Below, in pieces: positions 25,041-34,753 of a DNA stretch of 64,000 bases. The position numbers and the translations under genes were made by a program. Origin of the DNA: an uncultured Phycisphaerales bacterium (lineage in GTDB: Bacteria > Planctomycetota > Phycisphaerae > Sedimentisphaerales > Anaerobacaceae); contig CALEZT010000268.1 in NCBI GenBank assembly GCA_937927975.1, positions 106,399-170,398 on the forward strand. The letters run 5' to 3'. Each line of letters begins with the position of its first letter. The stretch's first letter is position 1. The notes below the pieces were generated by a model. That model worked only from the letters and a program-made list of their open reading frames with translations. It was not told the origin of the DNA and did not search any database.

Positions 25041-25751
25041 TCAGTTCTTGGCGTACAGCACGGTCTGGTCTTCAGTCTGGGGTCTGACATCCAACGTCGT
25101 GCAGGCGTCCAAGGCAGCCACGATCGTCTGCACATCGGACGCTTCGATGGTGTAGATCCGTCCCCCGGCCTGTTCGTGCTCAGCGGCCACCCTCGCCCAG
25201 TTCGTGCGATAGGTCTCGTAGATCCTCTGTCTGGAGCTCTCCTGAGCGGCCAGCGATTCGATCGCCTCGGGATTCCAGTACTTGATCAACAGACCTCGGT
25301 CCTTCAGATGGAAGTCCGCGCTGACAAGCTGATTGTCGATCATGAGGATTCGATTGACGCTTGCGGACTCGATGCCCCTGGCGAGAAGATGCCCCCGGAT
25401 GATGTCCCTTCCGTCCTGCGGGCGGGGCGACGGCGTTGTGTTCTGTGCGTGCCCAGGCATCGACCGCGACCCGCGCGAGCCATCGCGAGAAGACCGCACG
25501 GTCCGCGCGGCTCCAATGGAATAACTGTAGCCGCCGTAGCGTGAAGAGGTTCCGTAACCGGGAACCAGGCCGGAATTGCGGTAGGTGAAGGCATAGGGCG
25601 TGTAGTCGACCCCGCAAGGGACGAGGCCGGAGTTGCGGTAGGTGAAGGCGTAGGGGGTGTAGCGAACGCCGCAACTGTAGCCATACCCCCAGGCTTCGCT
25701 GACGCCTGGCGTCAGGGCCAGCAGCGCCACCACGAGAGAAATCCTTTTCAT
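25041..25751 (-). CDS. Small secreted protein with tandem YTPYAFTYRNSGLVP repeat
   Basis: A 236-residue protein with a signal peptide (MKRISLVVALLALTPGVSEA). Directly after cleavage come two nearly identical 19-residue units, CGVRYTPYAFTYRNSGLVP and CGVDYTPYAFTYRNSGLVP, then a Gly/Tyr/Ser stretch. The C-terminal half (about 110-236) is a mixed alpha/beta domain (GIESASVNRILMIDNQLVSA) that I do not recognise. AGGAA lies 8 bases before the ATG. It converges with the giant gene, 9 bases apart. Each repeat unit has one cysteine, so disulfide linking is conceivable. No function is assigned. Confidence 0.72.
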   Translation of the reverse strand: MKRISLVVALLALTPGVSEAWGYGYSCGVRYTPYAFTYRNSGLVPCGVDYTPYAFTYRNSGLVPGYGTSSRYGGYSYSIGAARTVRSSRDGSRGSRSMPGHAQNTTPSPRPQDGRDIIRGHLLARGIESASVNRILMIDNQLVSADFHLKDRGLLIKYWNPEAIESLAAQESSRQRIYETYRTNWARVAAEHEQAGGRIYTIEASDVQTIVAALDACTTLDVRPQTEDQTVLYAKN

Positions 25752-26088
25752 GTGATGTTCCTTTCCTCAGGAAGATGACCGTTCGATCCATCGCGTCATC
25801 CCCTCCTCCCAAGTACTCGGTGCTTCTCTCTAGCGATCCTCCTTTCGTTGCCTGAGGCAACCGCAAACCACCCGCCTTGACTAAAGATCGCAGTTTTACA
25901 CGTCTCGGTTTGGGCTATTGGGTATATCGATTCACAGGAGCTCTTTTCTTTAGGACGTCTCCCGCCAAGGAAATCCAACTCCCCCCAAAAAGACCGTCTG
26001 TGCATACATTCCAAATATGAGGGCCGTCGCAGGGCTCTCTGTCTGTTTTACGTGTGACAGTGGGATGGGTTCAATCGCCGGGAATGCT
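25752..26088 (-). other. Intergenic region / possible structured leader
   Basis: These 337 bases lie between the end of the nag-GH95 operon and the start of the small repeat protein, both on the minus strand. On that strand the stretch nearest the gene can fold: GTTGCCTGAGGCAAC (25847-25861) is a tight hairpin, and ATCGC (25790-25794) can pair with GCGAT (25833-25837). An AAAGGAGG box follows the first hairpin without a supported gene. I could not match it to a riboswitch class and see no convincing promoter or terminator. Confidence 0.4.
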
Positions 26089-28479
26089 TCAGCTCCGGCC
26101 GAGTTGTCCATCGAGTCGGATCTCCTTGCCCTTTCGGGCTTCGACCTGAACGGCTCTGTCGCCGGAGCGGATCGTGCATGGGCCGCCATGGTCACTGCGG
26201 ATCACTGCTTCGACGAGTTTCCCGCCGGCCCAAGTCATGTCCAGTTCGAAGCCGCCGCGAGCCCGCAGGCCCTTGACTTGGCCGTCGGGCCATTCGCCCG
26301 GCAGGGCGGGCAGCAGGTGAATCTCTCCTGCATGGCTTTGCAGGAGCATCTCCGCGATGCCGGCGGTCCCGCCGAAGTTGCCGTCGATCTGGAAGGGCGG
26401 ATGCGTGTCGAACAGGTTCGGCAGCGTCGATTTCGCCAGCAGGGCCACGACGTTTTCGTGCGCCTTCTCGGCCTCGCGCAGACGAGCCCAGAAATTGATG
26501 ATCCAGGCGCGACTCCAGCCGGTGTGGCCGCCGCCGTGGGCGAGCCGATGCTCCAGGGATTTCCTGGCCGCCGCTGCCAGTTCCGGCGTTCCGGTCACGG
26601 AGATCTGCCGGCCCGGGTGCAACGCGAACAGGTGCGAGACGTGCCGGTGTCCCGGCTCGGCCTCCTTGAATTCCTGCGACCATTCGAGAAGCCGCCCGTC
26701 GGAGCCGATCTGGGGGCCCAGCAGCCGTTCGCGCGCGATGCGAACCCGCGAGACGAAATCGTCCTCGATGCCCAGGACCCTGGCGGTCTCCAGGACGTTC
26801 GTGAACAGGTCCCAGATGATTTGCTGATCCATCGTGGGTCCCATGCACAGGGAACCCCGCTGGCCGTCGGGCGTGATGAACGTGTTCTCAGGTGAGTTCA
26901 CCGGACCGCTGACGAGCTTGCCGGTCTTGGGGTCCTCCACGAGGAAGTCGAGATAGAACTCCGCGGATTCCCACAGGATGGGGCGGACCCGCTCCAGGAA
27001 CTTCTTGTCGCCTCCGAATGCGTAATGCTCCCAAATGTGCTGGCAGAGCCACGCTCCGGCGGCGGGGAACAGTCCCCAGCCGGGCGATTCGCCGGGCGAG
27101 GTGAAGCCGAAGGTGTTCGTGATCGTGTGCACCGTCCATCCGTCGGCGCCGTAGTGCACCTGCGCGGTCTTTCGGCCGCTGGGGCGGAGCGAATCGATCA
27201 GGTCGAACAGCGGCTCATGGCATTCGGAGAGGTTGCAGACTTCCGCCGGCCAGTAGTTCATCTGCACGTTGATGTTCGTGTGGTAGTCGCCGTTCCAGGG
27301 CGTCTGGATCGTGTCGGCCCAGATGCCCTGCAGGTTCGCCGGCAGGTTGCCGGGCCGGGAACTGCCGATCAGCAGATACCGCCCGAACTGAAAGTACAGG
27401 ACCGCAAGGGCCGGGTCCTTGGCCCCGTCACGCAAGGCCTTGAGTCGCTCATCGGTGGGCGCGTTCATGGCGTCATTGTCTGCACCCAGGCCGAGACTGA
27501 CGCGTCGGAACAGCCCACGATGATCCGCTACGTGTCTGCTGCGCAGGCTCTGGTAGGATCTCTTCATCGCTTTGGCCAGTTGCGATGCAGTGGTTGCACG
27601 AGGATCTTCGCCGCGATAGTCGGGCGGCTGGAGTTTGTAGTCGGTCCCGGCGGCCAGGAACAACGTGACGGAGTCCGCTCCTTCGACGCGAAGGCTGTCG
27701 CCGTCGGCGCTCGTCTTTCCGCCTTTGGTCGCGGCACGCAGGCGGACGACGTATCGGAGACCGCGGGTTCCGTTTCTGCCGTCGTGCATCTGTCCGGTCA
27801 TGATCAGACCCCCGCTGCCGTCGGCGCTGGTGGCGAATCGTTCCGGGCGTCTCAGGACAGCAGTGAAGCTGATTTGCCTGGGCTTGTCGCAAGTCAACCG
27901 CACAACGAGGACCTGGTCGGCGGCGCTGGAAAAGACCTCGCGAGTGAACGCGGCGTCGCCCCGACGGAAGGCGACCGTGGCGACCGCGGTGTCGAGCTCG
28001 AGCTGCCGACGGTACTCTGTGGCGCCCTCGAATCCCTCAAAGATGAGGGACAAATCGCCGAGCGTCTGGTAGGAGCCATAGGGGACTTTTGCGCCGTTGC
28101 CCGAGCCCGATCCGGGGCCCTTGCAGATCAGCGTCTTGGACGCCAGCTTGTTGGCTTGGGCGTACTGCCCCTCGAAGATCAATCGGCGGATCTCATGCAG
28201 GGCCGGCAGCGCCTCGGGATTGTCGGCGTCGTGGGGACTGCCCGACCACAGGCTCACTTCGTTCAGTTGCAGCCGCTCGTTGGCGATTCCGCCAAAGACC
28301 ATCGCGCCCAGGCGGCCGTTCCCGACCGGCAGAGCCTGCGTCCATTCCTTGGCGGGTTGGCGATACCAGAGCTTCAGTCTTCCCCAGGCGTCGTCGTCGT
28401 TCGCGGTTCCTGTGGTTGTGCAGATCGCAACTATCGCAAGGACGCATCCGATCCATCGCTTTCTTTCGTGGGACTCCAT
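26089..28479 (-). CDS. Glycoside hydrolase family 95 protein (alpha-L-fucosidase type), copy A
   Basis: A 796-residue exported glycosidase of a family that removes terminal alpha-1,2-linked fucose (some members act on galactose) by inversion. The signal peptide covers about residues 1-26 ([14 protein letters not shown]). The N-terminal beta domain starts [20 protein letters not shown], with [18 protein letters not shown]. The (alpha/alpha)6 barrel contains the family signature [19 protein letters not shown] near residue 405, whose asparagines activate water, and [15 protein letters not shown] near residue 700 with the conserved aspartate. The length matches the family. It lies 27 bases after copy B in the nagB-nagA-GH95-GH95 operon. 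It probably acts outside the cytoplasm on fucosylated glycans. Confidence 0.92.
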   Translation of the reverse strand: MESHERKRWIGCVLAIVAICTTTGTANDDDAWGRLKLWYRQPAKEWTQALPVGNGRLGAMVFGGIANERLQLNEVSLWSGSPHDADNPEALPALHEIRRLIFEGQYAQANKLASKTLICKGPGSGSGNGAKVPYGSYQTLGDLSLIFEGFEGATEYRRQLELDTAVATVAFRRGDAAFTREVFSSAADQVLVVRLTCDKPRQISFTAVLRRPERFATSADGSGGLIMTGQMHDGRNGTRGLRYVVRLRAATKGGKTSADGDSLRVEGADSVTLFLAAGTDYKLQPPDYRGEDPRATTASQLAKAMKRSYQSLRSRHVADHRGLFRRVSLGLGADNDAMNAPTDERLKALRDGAKDPALAVLYFQFGRYLLIGSSRPGNLPANLQGIWADTIQTPWNGDYHTNINVQMNYWPAEVCNLSECHEPLFDLIDSLRPSGRKTAQVHYGADGWTVHTITNTFGFTSPGESPGWGLFPAAGAWLCQHIWEHYAFGGDKKFLERVRPILWESAEFYLDFLVEDPKTGKLVSGPVNSPENTFITPDGQRGSLCMGPTMDQQIIWDLFTNVLETARVLGIEDDFVSRVRIARERLLGPQIGSDGRLLEWSQEFKEAEPGHRHVSHLFALHPGRQISVTGTPELAAAARKSLEHRLAHGGGHTGWSRAWIINFWARLREAEKAHENVVALLAKSTLPNLFDTHPPFQIDGNFGGTAGIAEMLLQSHAGEIHLLPALPGEWPDGQVKGLRARGGFELDMTWAGGKLVEAVIRSDHGGPCTIRSGDRAVQVEARKGKEIRLDGQLGRS

Positions 28480-28506
28480 CAGTCTTTCCTTTCAGCACAG
28501 GGACGC

Positions 28507-30906
28507 TCATTTCGAGGGCACGAGAGCATATCTCACGCCGGGTTCCGTCTTGAAGTCAACGATATTCGCAGCAGGCCGGACTGCGGACACGTTGGACGCT
28601 TCCGTCCGGATCTCGACAGGCGCAGTCGTGCGGACTGTGCACGTGCCGCCGAGTGGGGATCGGATGGTCGCCGCGGCCAGCCGGCCCTCCTTCCATTCAA
28701 TGTCCACTTCGAATCCGCCGCGGGCCCGCAGGCCTTTGACCGAGCCGCTCGGCCACGCCTCCGGCAGGGCAGGCAACAGGTCGATGATGTAGCGGCCCTG
28801 CCCGTCCCGGCGGTGGCTCTGGAGGAGCATCTCCGTGATGCCGCTGGTGGCGCCGAAGTTGCCGTCGATCTGGAAGGGCGGGTGGGCGTCGAAGAGGTTG
28901 GGATAGACGCCGCCGCCTTTGTAGTCGGTCAGGGGCGAGGTGGTCAGGGTCAGCAGGTTCTTGAGCATCAGGTGGGCGTGGTTGCCGTCGAGCAGGCGGG
29001 CCCAGAAGTTGATCTTCCACGCGCGGCTCCAGCCGGTGCCGCCGTCGCCTCGGAAGACGAGCGACTGCCTGGCGGCCGCAAACAGTTCCGGCGTCTCCGG
29101 CGTGATCTCCTCGCCGGGGAACAGGCCCCACAGATGCGAGACGTGGCGGTGCTCGTTCTTCGGATCGTCCTTGTCCTCCAGCCATTCCTGAAGTTGGCCG
29201 TGCCTGCCGATCAGGTTGGGCGCGATCCGACCCTGCATCTCGTCAAGCCTCTTCGCGAGTTCTTCATCGACGCCCAGCGCGCGGGCGGCCGAAGCGGTGT
29301 TGGCGAAGAGGTCGCGAATGATCTGATGGTCCATCGTCGGGCCCATAACCAGTCCCCCTTGCTCAGGGCTATTGCTGGGCCCGCTGATCAGCCAACGCTT
29401 GTCGCTTCGCGGGTCCTCGATGAGATACGCGACGAAGAACTCCGCGGCGCCTTTCATCAGGGGGTACGCCCGCTCGGCCAGGAAAGTCCTGTCGCCTGTG
29501 TAAAGGTAGTGCCACCAGAGATGCTGGCACAGCCATGCGCCGCCGGTGGGCCAGATGCCGTGATCGGAGGCATTGATGGGAGCCGCCCCTCGCCAGAGGT
29601 CGAAATTGTGGTGCAGGACCCAGCCTGGGGCGTCATAGTGCTTGACCGCGACGGACCGGCCTGTCTGGCTGAGGTCGACCAGGGCATCGAATAGCGGCCG
29701 GCCGCACTCGCTCAGGTTGGTCGGCTCGGTGAGCCAGTAGTTCATCTGGGTGTTGATGTTGATCGTGTACTTGCTGTCCCAAGGCGGAGCGACGCTCTCA
29801 TTCCAGAGCCCTTGCAGGTTCGCGGGCTGGCCGCCTTGACGCGAGCTGGCGATCATCAAGTACCGCCCATACTGGAAGAAGAGGGCCGCCAGGTGCGGGT
29901 CCTCTCGCTGGGCGTACTTGAGCACGCGTTGATCGGTCGGCAGATTGCGCTCGGGTGCAGGACCCAGGTCGAGCGACACCCGCCGGAACAACGACTGATG
30001 ATCCGCCAGATGGGCGTCGAGTATCTGGCGGGGCGTCCGCCTTGCGGCCTTCTTGAGCACATCGGCACACAGTGCCGCGGGATCGGCCGAAAGGTCGTTG
30101 TAGCTCTTCACGTTCGTTGCCAGGGCCAGCACCAGCGTTGCGGTGGTGGCGTTCTCCACGAGGATCCGTTTGTCGTCGATCGAGGTCTTTCCACCGGTAA
30201 CGATCACGCGGCACCGGCCTTCGAATCGAACCTGACCGGGAATGGTGACAGAGTCGCCGCGAGGTCTGTAGTCGCGCGCCCGGCCGCGAACGGCCAGGGT
30301 GTCGCCGTCGAAGGCCTGCGTCCGCACATCCTGATTGCGACTGATCCACGTTGCGGCAAAGCTGATCGCTCCCGGACGGTCGCATCCGATCCGCACGATG
30401 ATCACCTGATCGGGCCAACTGGCGATCGCCTGGCGGGTGTAGGTGGCGCCGTCGACCCGATAGGTCGTGGTGGCGATGGCGGCGTCGAGGTCCAACTCCC
30501 GGCGGTAGTTCTCCACTTTCTCGTGGCCCGGGAATGTCAGCCTCAGGTCGCCGAAGGGCTGATAAGGCATCTGACGAAGTGGCACGGACATGAAGTGCTC
30601 GCTCGCCAGTTGCTGCGCCTCCTTCTGTTTGCCCTCGAAGAGCAGCTGGCGGATTCTCGGCAGGTACTGAGCCGCGCCCTCGTGGGCATAGTCGCGAGGC
30701 CCGCCGCACCAGAGGGAATCCTCGTTGAGCTGGTAGCGATCCTCCGCGGTTCCGCCGAAGACCATGGCCCCGATTCTGCCGTTGCCGATCGGCAGAGCCT
30801 GCGTCCACTCCGCGGCCGGCGAGTCGTACCACAGCTTGAGCTCCGATTGCGCATGGCCGGCGGTCAGGCACGTCACACACAGGACTTGCACGATCCAATT
30901 GCCCAT
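28507..30906 (-). CDS. Glycoside hydrolase family 95 protein (alpha-L-fucosidase type), copy B
   Basis: A 799-residue paralogue of the downstream enzyme, with a short signal peptide ([15 protein letters not shown]). [58 protein letters not shown] and [15 protein letters not shown] show the same catalytic framework. The two proteins are clearly homologous along their length but differ enough to suggest different linkages or acceptors. GGAGG and GGAG precede the ATG. It follows nagA by 23 bases and is part of the same transcript. Confidence 0.92.
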   Translation of the reverse strand: MGNWIVQVLCVTCLTAGHAQSELKLWYDSPAAEWTQALPIGNGRIGAMVFGGTAEDRYQLNEDSLWCGGPRDYAHEGAAQYLPRIRQLLFEGKQKEAQQLASEHFMSVPLRQMPYQPFGDLRLTFPGHEKVENYRRELDLDAAIATTTYRVDGATYTRQAIASWPDQVIIVRIGCDRPGAISFAATWISRNQDVRTQAFDGDTLAVRGRARDYRPRGDSVTIPGQVRFEGRCRVIVTGGKTSIDDKRILVENATTATLVLALATNVKSYNDLSADPAALCADVLKKAARRTPRQILDAHLADHQSLFRRVSLDLGPAPERNLPTDQRVLKYAQREDPHLAALFFQYGRYLMIASSRQGGQPANLQGLWNESVAPPWDSKYTININTQMNYWLTEPTNLSECGRPLFDALVDLSQTGRSVAVKHYDAPGWVLHHNFDLWRGAAPINASDHGIWPTGGAWLCQHLWWHYLYTGDRTFLAERAYPLMKGAAEFFVAYLIEDPRSDKRWLISGPSNSPEQGGLVMGPTMDHQIIRDLFANTASAARALGVDEELAKRLDEMQGRIAPNLIGRHGQLQEWLEDKDDPKNEHRHVSHLWGLFPGEEITPETPELFAAARQSLVFRGDGGTGWSRAWKINFWARLLDGNHAHLMLKNLLTLTTSPLTDYKGGGVYPNLFDAHPPFQIDGNFGATSGITEMLLQSHRRDGQGRYIIDLLPALPEAWPSGSVKGLRARGGFEVDIEWKEGRLAAATIRSPLGGTCTVRTTAPVEIRTEASNVSAVRPAANIVDFKTEPGVRYALVPSK

Positions 30907-30929
30907 CTCCGAACCTCCACTTGCGGCGT

Positions 30930-31973
30930 CTATTCCAGAAAGACGTGCCGGTGCTTGACGTCGAACAGGACTTTATGCGAGACGACCACCTGCTTGGGCG
31001 ACAGGCCGATCAATCGCAGGGGATTGTAGAAGAACATCTGACCGAGCTCGCTGAGACCCGCCAGGCCCAGCGACGCCAGGTGGTTGGCGCAGTCGAGTAT
31101 CGTCGCGGATGACCCGGCCATGTATCCGGTCATGGGGTTGTGGAGTTTGCCGTCGGCCTCCAGGCGGACGCGGGCGCCCATGGACCAGTATTCGCCCGCC
31201 GGCAGGCCGGCCAGGGGCGAGGCGTCGCTGACGACGATACAGTGTTCGGGCCCTTTGGCTCGGAGGATCGTCTTGAGGATCGAAAGGGGCAGGTGATGTC
31301 CGTCGGCGATGATCATCGCGTCCAGGCGGTCGGCGGTCAAGCCCGCCCAGATGGGGTTCTCGTGCCGGGGCAGCAGGGCGGGCACCGCGTTACCCAGATG
31401 CGTGAGCGCTTTGGCGCCCACAGCGACCAGCCTCGCCAGGTCCGCTTCATCGGCCATGTGATGGCCGAGCGAGACCGCGATTCCCCGGCTGGTCGCATGG
31501 CGGGACAATTCATCGGCCCCTATCTGATCGGCGGCAATCGTCAGGAGCAGGATCTTGCCGTCGGACAGGCGGATCAGTTCGTCGAGATAGGCCGGGTCCG
31601 GGTCGCGGACCCATCGGGCGTCGTGTGCCCCTCGTGCGCCGTCTTGCCGCGAGATGAAGGGGCCTTCCAAGTGAATGCCGAGCACGCGGCCGCGGAATTC
31701 CTCCGCGTCGAGCGTCCTGGCGATCAGGGGCAGATTCCGCTCGTAGACCTCGGCGGGACTGGTGATCAGGGTCGGCAGGAACGCGGTAGCGCCCGCGGCG
31801 AGCATGTCTCGGCATGCCTGTGCAAAACTCTCTTCGGTCAGGTCGCCGCCGGAGAAGTCCACGCCTTTGTAGCCGTTCACCTGGAGATCGATCAGGCCAG
31901 GTAGGATGCAGGAAGGGGACATGCCTGACGCTTCGCCGGTTTCGCCTTCTTCCAAGTTGGGAGTCTGTTCCAT
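30930..31973 (-). CDS. nagA: N-acetylglucosamine-6-phosphate deacetylase
   Basis: A 347-residue cytoplasmic amidohydrolase that removes acetate from GlcNAc-6-phosphate. The barrel starts at [17 protein letters not shown]. Metal and active-site blocks are [10 protein letters not shown] near residue 98, [12 protein letters not shown] near 169, [10 protein letters not shown] near 190 and the catalytic aspartate in [14 protein letters not shown] near 250. It is about 35 residues shorter than usual NagA because the N-terminal part of the small beta-sandwich domain is missing, so metal content or oligomer form may differ. GGAAGG 10 bases upstream supports the ATG at 31973. It is adjacent to nagB, so the pathway is GlcNAc-6-P to fructose-6-P. 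Confidence 0.9.
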   Translation of the reverse strand: MEQTPNLEEGETGEASGMSPSCILPGLIDLQVNGYKGVDFSGGDLTEESFAQACRDMLAAGATAFLPTLITSPAEVYERNLPLIARTLDAEEFRGRVLGIHLEGPFISRQDGARGAHDARWVRDPDPAYLDELIRLSDGKILLLTIAADQIGADELSRHATSRGIAVSLGHHMADEADLARLVAVGAKALTHLGNAVPALLPRHENPIWAGLTADRLDAMIIADGHHLPLSILKTILRAKGPEHCIVVSDASPLAGLPAGEYWSMGARVRLEADGKLHNPMTGYMAGSSATILDCANHLASLGLAGLSELGQMFFYNPLRLIGLSPKQVVVSHKVLFDVKHRHVFLE

Positions 31974-31995
31974 CGGTCGGTCGCCTTCCCAGTTG

Positions 31996-32754
31996 CTACT
32001 GTCCGCCCGACAGCAGCGACGCCGAGAGTTCGTCGAGGAAGATCGAGCAGTTCGGATGCTGCTGAAGGATCGACGCAGGACACTGAGGCGTCACCGGTCC
32101 TTCCAGTGCGTTCTTGACGGCCCGGGCCTTTCTCATGTCGGGCACTGTGACCACAAGTTGCTTGCTCTTGAGGATCTGGCGAATGCTCATGGAGATGGCC
32201 TGGGAAGGGACGTCCTCGAATCGGGGAAACCAGCCCTCGCCGAGCTGCTGCTTGCGGCACTGCTCGTCGAGTTGGACGGTGAGGTACGCCTCCTCGGTCT
32301 CGAAATCGGCCGGGGGATCGTTGAAGGCCAGGTGGCCGTTTTCGCCGATGCCGATGCAGGCGACGTCGATGGGGTTGGCTGCGATCAGGGCGCCCAGTCT
32401 GCGGCACTCCTCAACGGAATCCTCCGCATCGCCTCGGACGAAATACACGGCCTTGAGGGGCGTCACGGGATCGACGAACCGTTCTTTCAAGTACTTGCGG
32501 AAGCTGGCGGGGTGGTCGGTCCCCAGTCCGATGTACTCGTCCAGGTGGAACATCACCACCTTGAGCCAGTCGATTCCGTGGCTGGCGACGAGCTGTTCGA
32601 GCATTTCGAACTGGCTGGCGCCGGTGGCGAGAATGATGTTGGCCTGTCCCTTGCTGCGAATCGCACTGCGGATCGCCTGGGCGGCGCTGTTGGCCGCGGC
32701 GGTGCCCGCCTCCTTCTTGTTTCGGTAGATGTACTTGTTCATCGGAGAGCCCAT
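31996..32754 (-). CDS. nagB: Glucosamine-6-phosphate deaminase
   Basis: A 252-residue isomerase/deaminase that turns glucosamine-6-phosphate into fructose-6-phosphate and ammonia. [15 protein letters not shown] near residue 41 is the phosphate-binding loop, [18 protein letters not shown] near 68 holds the catalytic aspartate, and [15 protein letters not shown] near 134 holds the catalytic histidine block. The start is either 32754 or the second methionine at 32742; neither has a strong ribosome site. It is the first gene of the minus-strand nagB-nagA-GH95-GH95 operon and is divergent from the lyase gene at 32885. Confidence 0.9.
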   Translation of the reverse strand: MGSPMNKYIYRNKKEAGTAAANSAAQAIRSAIRSKGQANIILATGASQFEMLEQLVASHGIDWLKVVMFHLDEYIGLGTDHPASFRKYLKERFVDPVTPLKAVYFVRGDAEDSVEECRRLGALIAANPIDVACIGIGENGHLAFNDPPADFETEEAYLTVQLDEQCRKQQLGEGWFPRFEDVPSQAISMSIRQILKSKQLVVTVPDMRKARAVKNALEGPVTPQCPASILQQHPNCSIFLDELSASLLSGGQ

Positions 32755-32765
32755 TGAATCGACTA

Positions 32766-32789
32766 TCTGCTATTTACTATTTACTATTG
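32766..32789. repeat. Short tandem TATTTAC repeat
   Basis: CTATTTACTATTTACTATT, an AT-rich direct repeat of about 7 bases in the 130-base divergent region between nagB and the lyase gene. It stands out against the GC-rich background and could mark the promoter region; I see no clear promoter hexamers. Confidence 0.5.
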
Positions 32790-32884
32790 CACCTGCGCCC
32801 CTTACAAAGGGCATCATGGCTTTCGGCCAGTGAGAGTCTGAAGGGTAAACGGTGAATCGTCAATAGGAAATCCGAGGGTGCACC

Positions 32885-34726
32885 ATGAGACACGTGCTCG
32901 CGTTGGTCGTTCTTCCTCTGGCTGTCGTTTGCTCGCGTGACATTGCGGACGCTGCGCAGCCTGCCTCCGTCCTGTCCACGCTGGAGGCTCGTCATCCCCG
33001 ACTCATGCTCAAAGATGCGGATCTGGCCCGGCTGCGGGCCGTCTATCCGGAAGACCCTGCACTACGGAAGTGCGTGCTCGACACGCTCAAGGACGCCAAC
33101 GACTGCCTGAATCGGCCTCCCTTGGTCCACCGGCTCGAAGGGCCCCGCCTGCTCAGCGTCAGCCGGGATTGTCTGCGGCGGATCTACTCCCTGGCGATGG
33201 CCTATCGCTGGACGGGACAGCAGCGGTACGCCGCCAAGGCCAGGGAGAACCTGTTGGAGGTCTGCAACTTCCCTGACTGGAATCCGTCGCACTTTCTGGA
33301 CACCGCGGAGATGTCCCACGCGGTGGGCGTCGGGTACGACTGGCTCTTTGACTACCTCGATTCTCAGACCCGCGACCGCATCCGTACCGCTCTGATCGAG
33401 AAGGGGCTCAAGCCGGGCCTGGAGATCTACGACAAGAACGGCTGGTGGGCCAAGAGCGAACACAACTGGAACCAGGTCTGCAACGGTGGGATGATCGTCG
33501 GAGCCCTGGCGATCGCGGAGACTGACCCGAGCTACGCCGAGCGGACTATCCCGGCCGCGGTCAAGTCGCTGCCGCTTGCGCTCAAGAGCTACGCGCCCGA
33601 CGGCGCCTGGGGCGAGGGCCCCGGTTACTGGAGCTATGCGACGCACTACACAGCCTACGGCCTGACGGCGCTCGACACCGCCTTGGGCAACACCTTCGGG
33701 CTGCTGGAGGTCGATGGTCTTTCCAAGGCGGGACTGTTCCCGGTTTACACCGCCGGACCGACGGGCCTGTACCTGAACTTCGCGGACGTGGGGGAACGCA
33801 GTTCCCGCCGGCCGATGCCCTGCATGTTCTGGCTGGCCCGCACGTTCCACAATCCGCTGTACGCCTACTCCGAGCACGAGCAGATCGCCCAGCGGTCGGC
33901 GAGCGCCGCCCATCTGGTCTGGTACACCGCGAAACCCCGAACGGCCCGCAAGCAGCTCGACTACTACTTCCGCGGCCAGGTCGAGGTTGTGACCATGCGA
34001 AGCGCGTGGGATGATCCGAATGCGCTGTTCGCAGGCATCAAGGCAGGCTACAACCAGGTCAACCATGGACATCTGGATCTTGGCAATTTCGAATTGGACG
34101 CGCTGGGCGTTCGCTGGGTCCGCGACCTGGGCTCCGAGAACTACAATCTGCCGGGCTACTGGGAGAGCAAACGCGGCGGCAAGCGATGGTCGTACTACCG
34201 GCTGGGTTCGGCCAGTCACAACGTGATCATGCTCGACGGCCAGCACCAGGATGCCCTGGCGAAGTCCTCCATCGCGAAGGCCGAGATCAATGGCGAACGA
34301 CCCGTGGCTGTCGTGGAGTTGACCGACGCCTACGACGATTTCGCAAGCTCTGCTCGTCGCGGCATGGCGATGATCGAGGGCCGGCGGGCCGTGCTCGTCC
34401 AGGACGAACTCGACATCAAGACGCCATGCGAACTGGCCTGGGGGATGACTACCGACGCTCAGATTGACGTCCAGGGACCGGCCGCAACGCTCAGACTGAA
34501 AGGCGAGAAGTTGACCGTTCGGCTCCTCAGTCCGGCAGGCGCGATCTTCGTGGTCGAGTCGGCCGAGCAGGAGCCGCCGCAGCGCAAGAACGCCGGGGTC
34601 AAGCGGCTCGTGGTGAGACTGCCGCAGGCGAGCGGCAGCACGTGTGTGGCGGTGCTCTTGTCGCCGCAGTGGAAGGATGGCAAGGTTGTCGAGACGGCTT
34701 CGGTCAAGCCGTTGGCGAATTGGTGA
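32885..34726 (+). CDS. Heparinase II/III-like / alginate-lyase-family polysaccharide lyase
   Basis: A 613-residue exported protein. The signal peptide is MRHVLALVVLPLAVVCSRD. Residues about 40-340 form an (alpha/alpha) toroid typical of alginate-lyase and heparinase folds (HPRLMLKDADLARLRA, then KSEHNWNQVCNGGMIVGAL with the family Asn/His). Residues about 345-600 are a heparinase II/III beta-sandwich (NQVNHGHLDLGNFELDALG with the catalytic-type histidine, then YYRLGSASHNVIMLDGQHQ). The family cleaves uronate-containing polysaccharides by beta-elimination; the substrate here cannot be read from sequence. The next gene is an esterase-like hydrolase 27 bases away, suggesting a joint role on acetylated acidic glycans. 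Confidence 0.87.
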   Translation: MRHVLALVVLPLAVVCSRDIADAAQPASVLSTLEARHPRLMLKDADLARLRAVYPEDPALRKCVLDTLKDANDCLNRPPLVHRLEGPRLLSVSRDCLRRIYSLAMAYRWTGQQRYAAKARENLLEVCNFPDWNPSHFLDTAEMSHAVGVGYDWLFDYLDSQTRDRIRTALIEKGLKPGLEIYDKNGWWAKSEHNWNQVCNGGMIVGALAIAETDPSYAERTIPAAVKSLPLALKSYAPDGAWGEGPGYWSYATHYTAYGLTALDTALGNTFGLLEVDGLSKAGLFPVYTAGPTGLYLNFADVGERSSRRPMPCMFWLARTFHNPLYAYSEHEQIAQRSASAAHLVWYTAKPRTARKQLDYYFRGQVEVVTMRSAWDDPNALFAGIKAGYNQVNHGHLDLGNFELDALGVRWVRDLGSENYNLPGYWESKRGGKRWSYYRLGSASHNVIMLDGQHQDALAKSSIAKAEINGERPVAVVELTDAYDDFASSARRGMAMIEGRRAVLVQDELDIKTPCELAWGMTTDAQIDVQGPAATLRLKGEKLTVRLLSPAGAIFVVESAEQEPPQRKNAGVKRLVVRLPQASGSTCVAVLLSPQWKDGKVVETASVKPLANW

Positions 34727-34753
34727 TTCGTGCTTGTTCGAGAGAGGTATGCT

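Noticed and set aside
25780..25870. A GEMM-type c-di-GMP riboswitch before the small repeat protein
   Set aside because: The GGCAAACC and ACGCAAAGC core elements are not present; only generic hairpins are seen.
27025..29694. An 889-codon plus-strand frame across the GH95 genes
   Set aside because: It spans two genes and their junction antisense; the GH95 catalytic motifs are on the minus strand.
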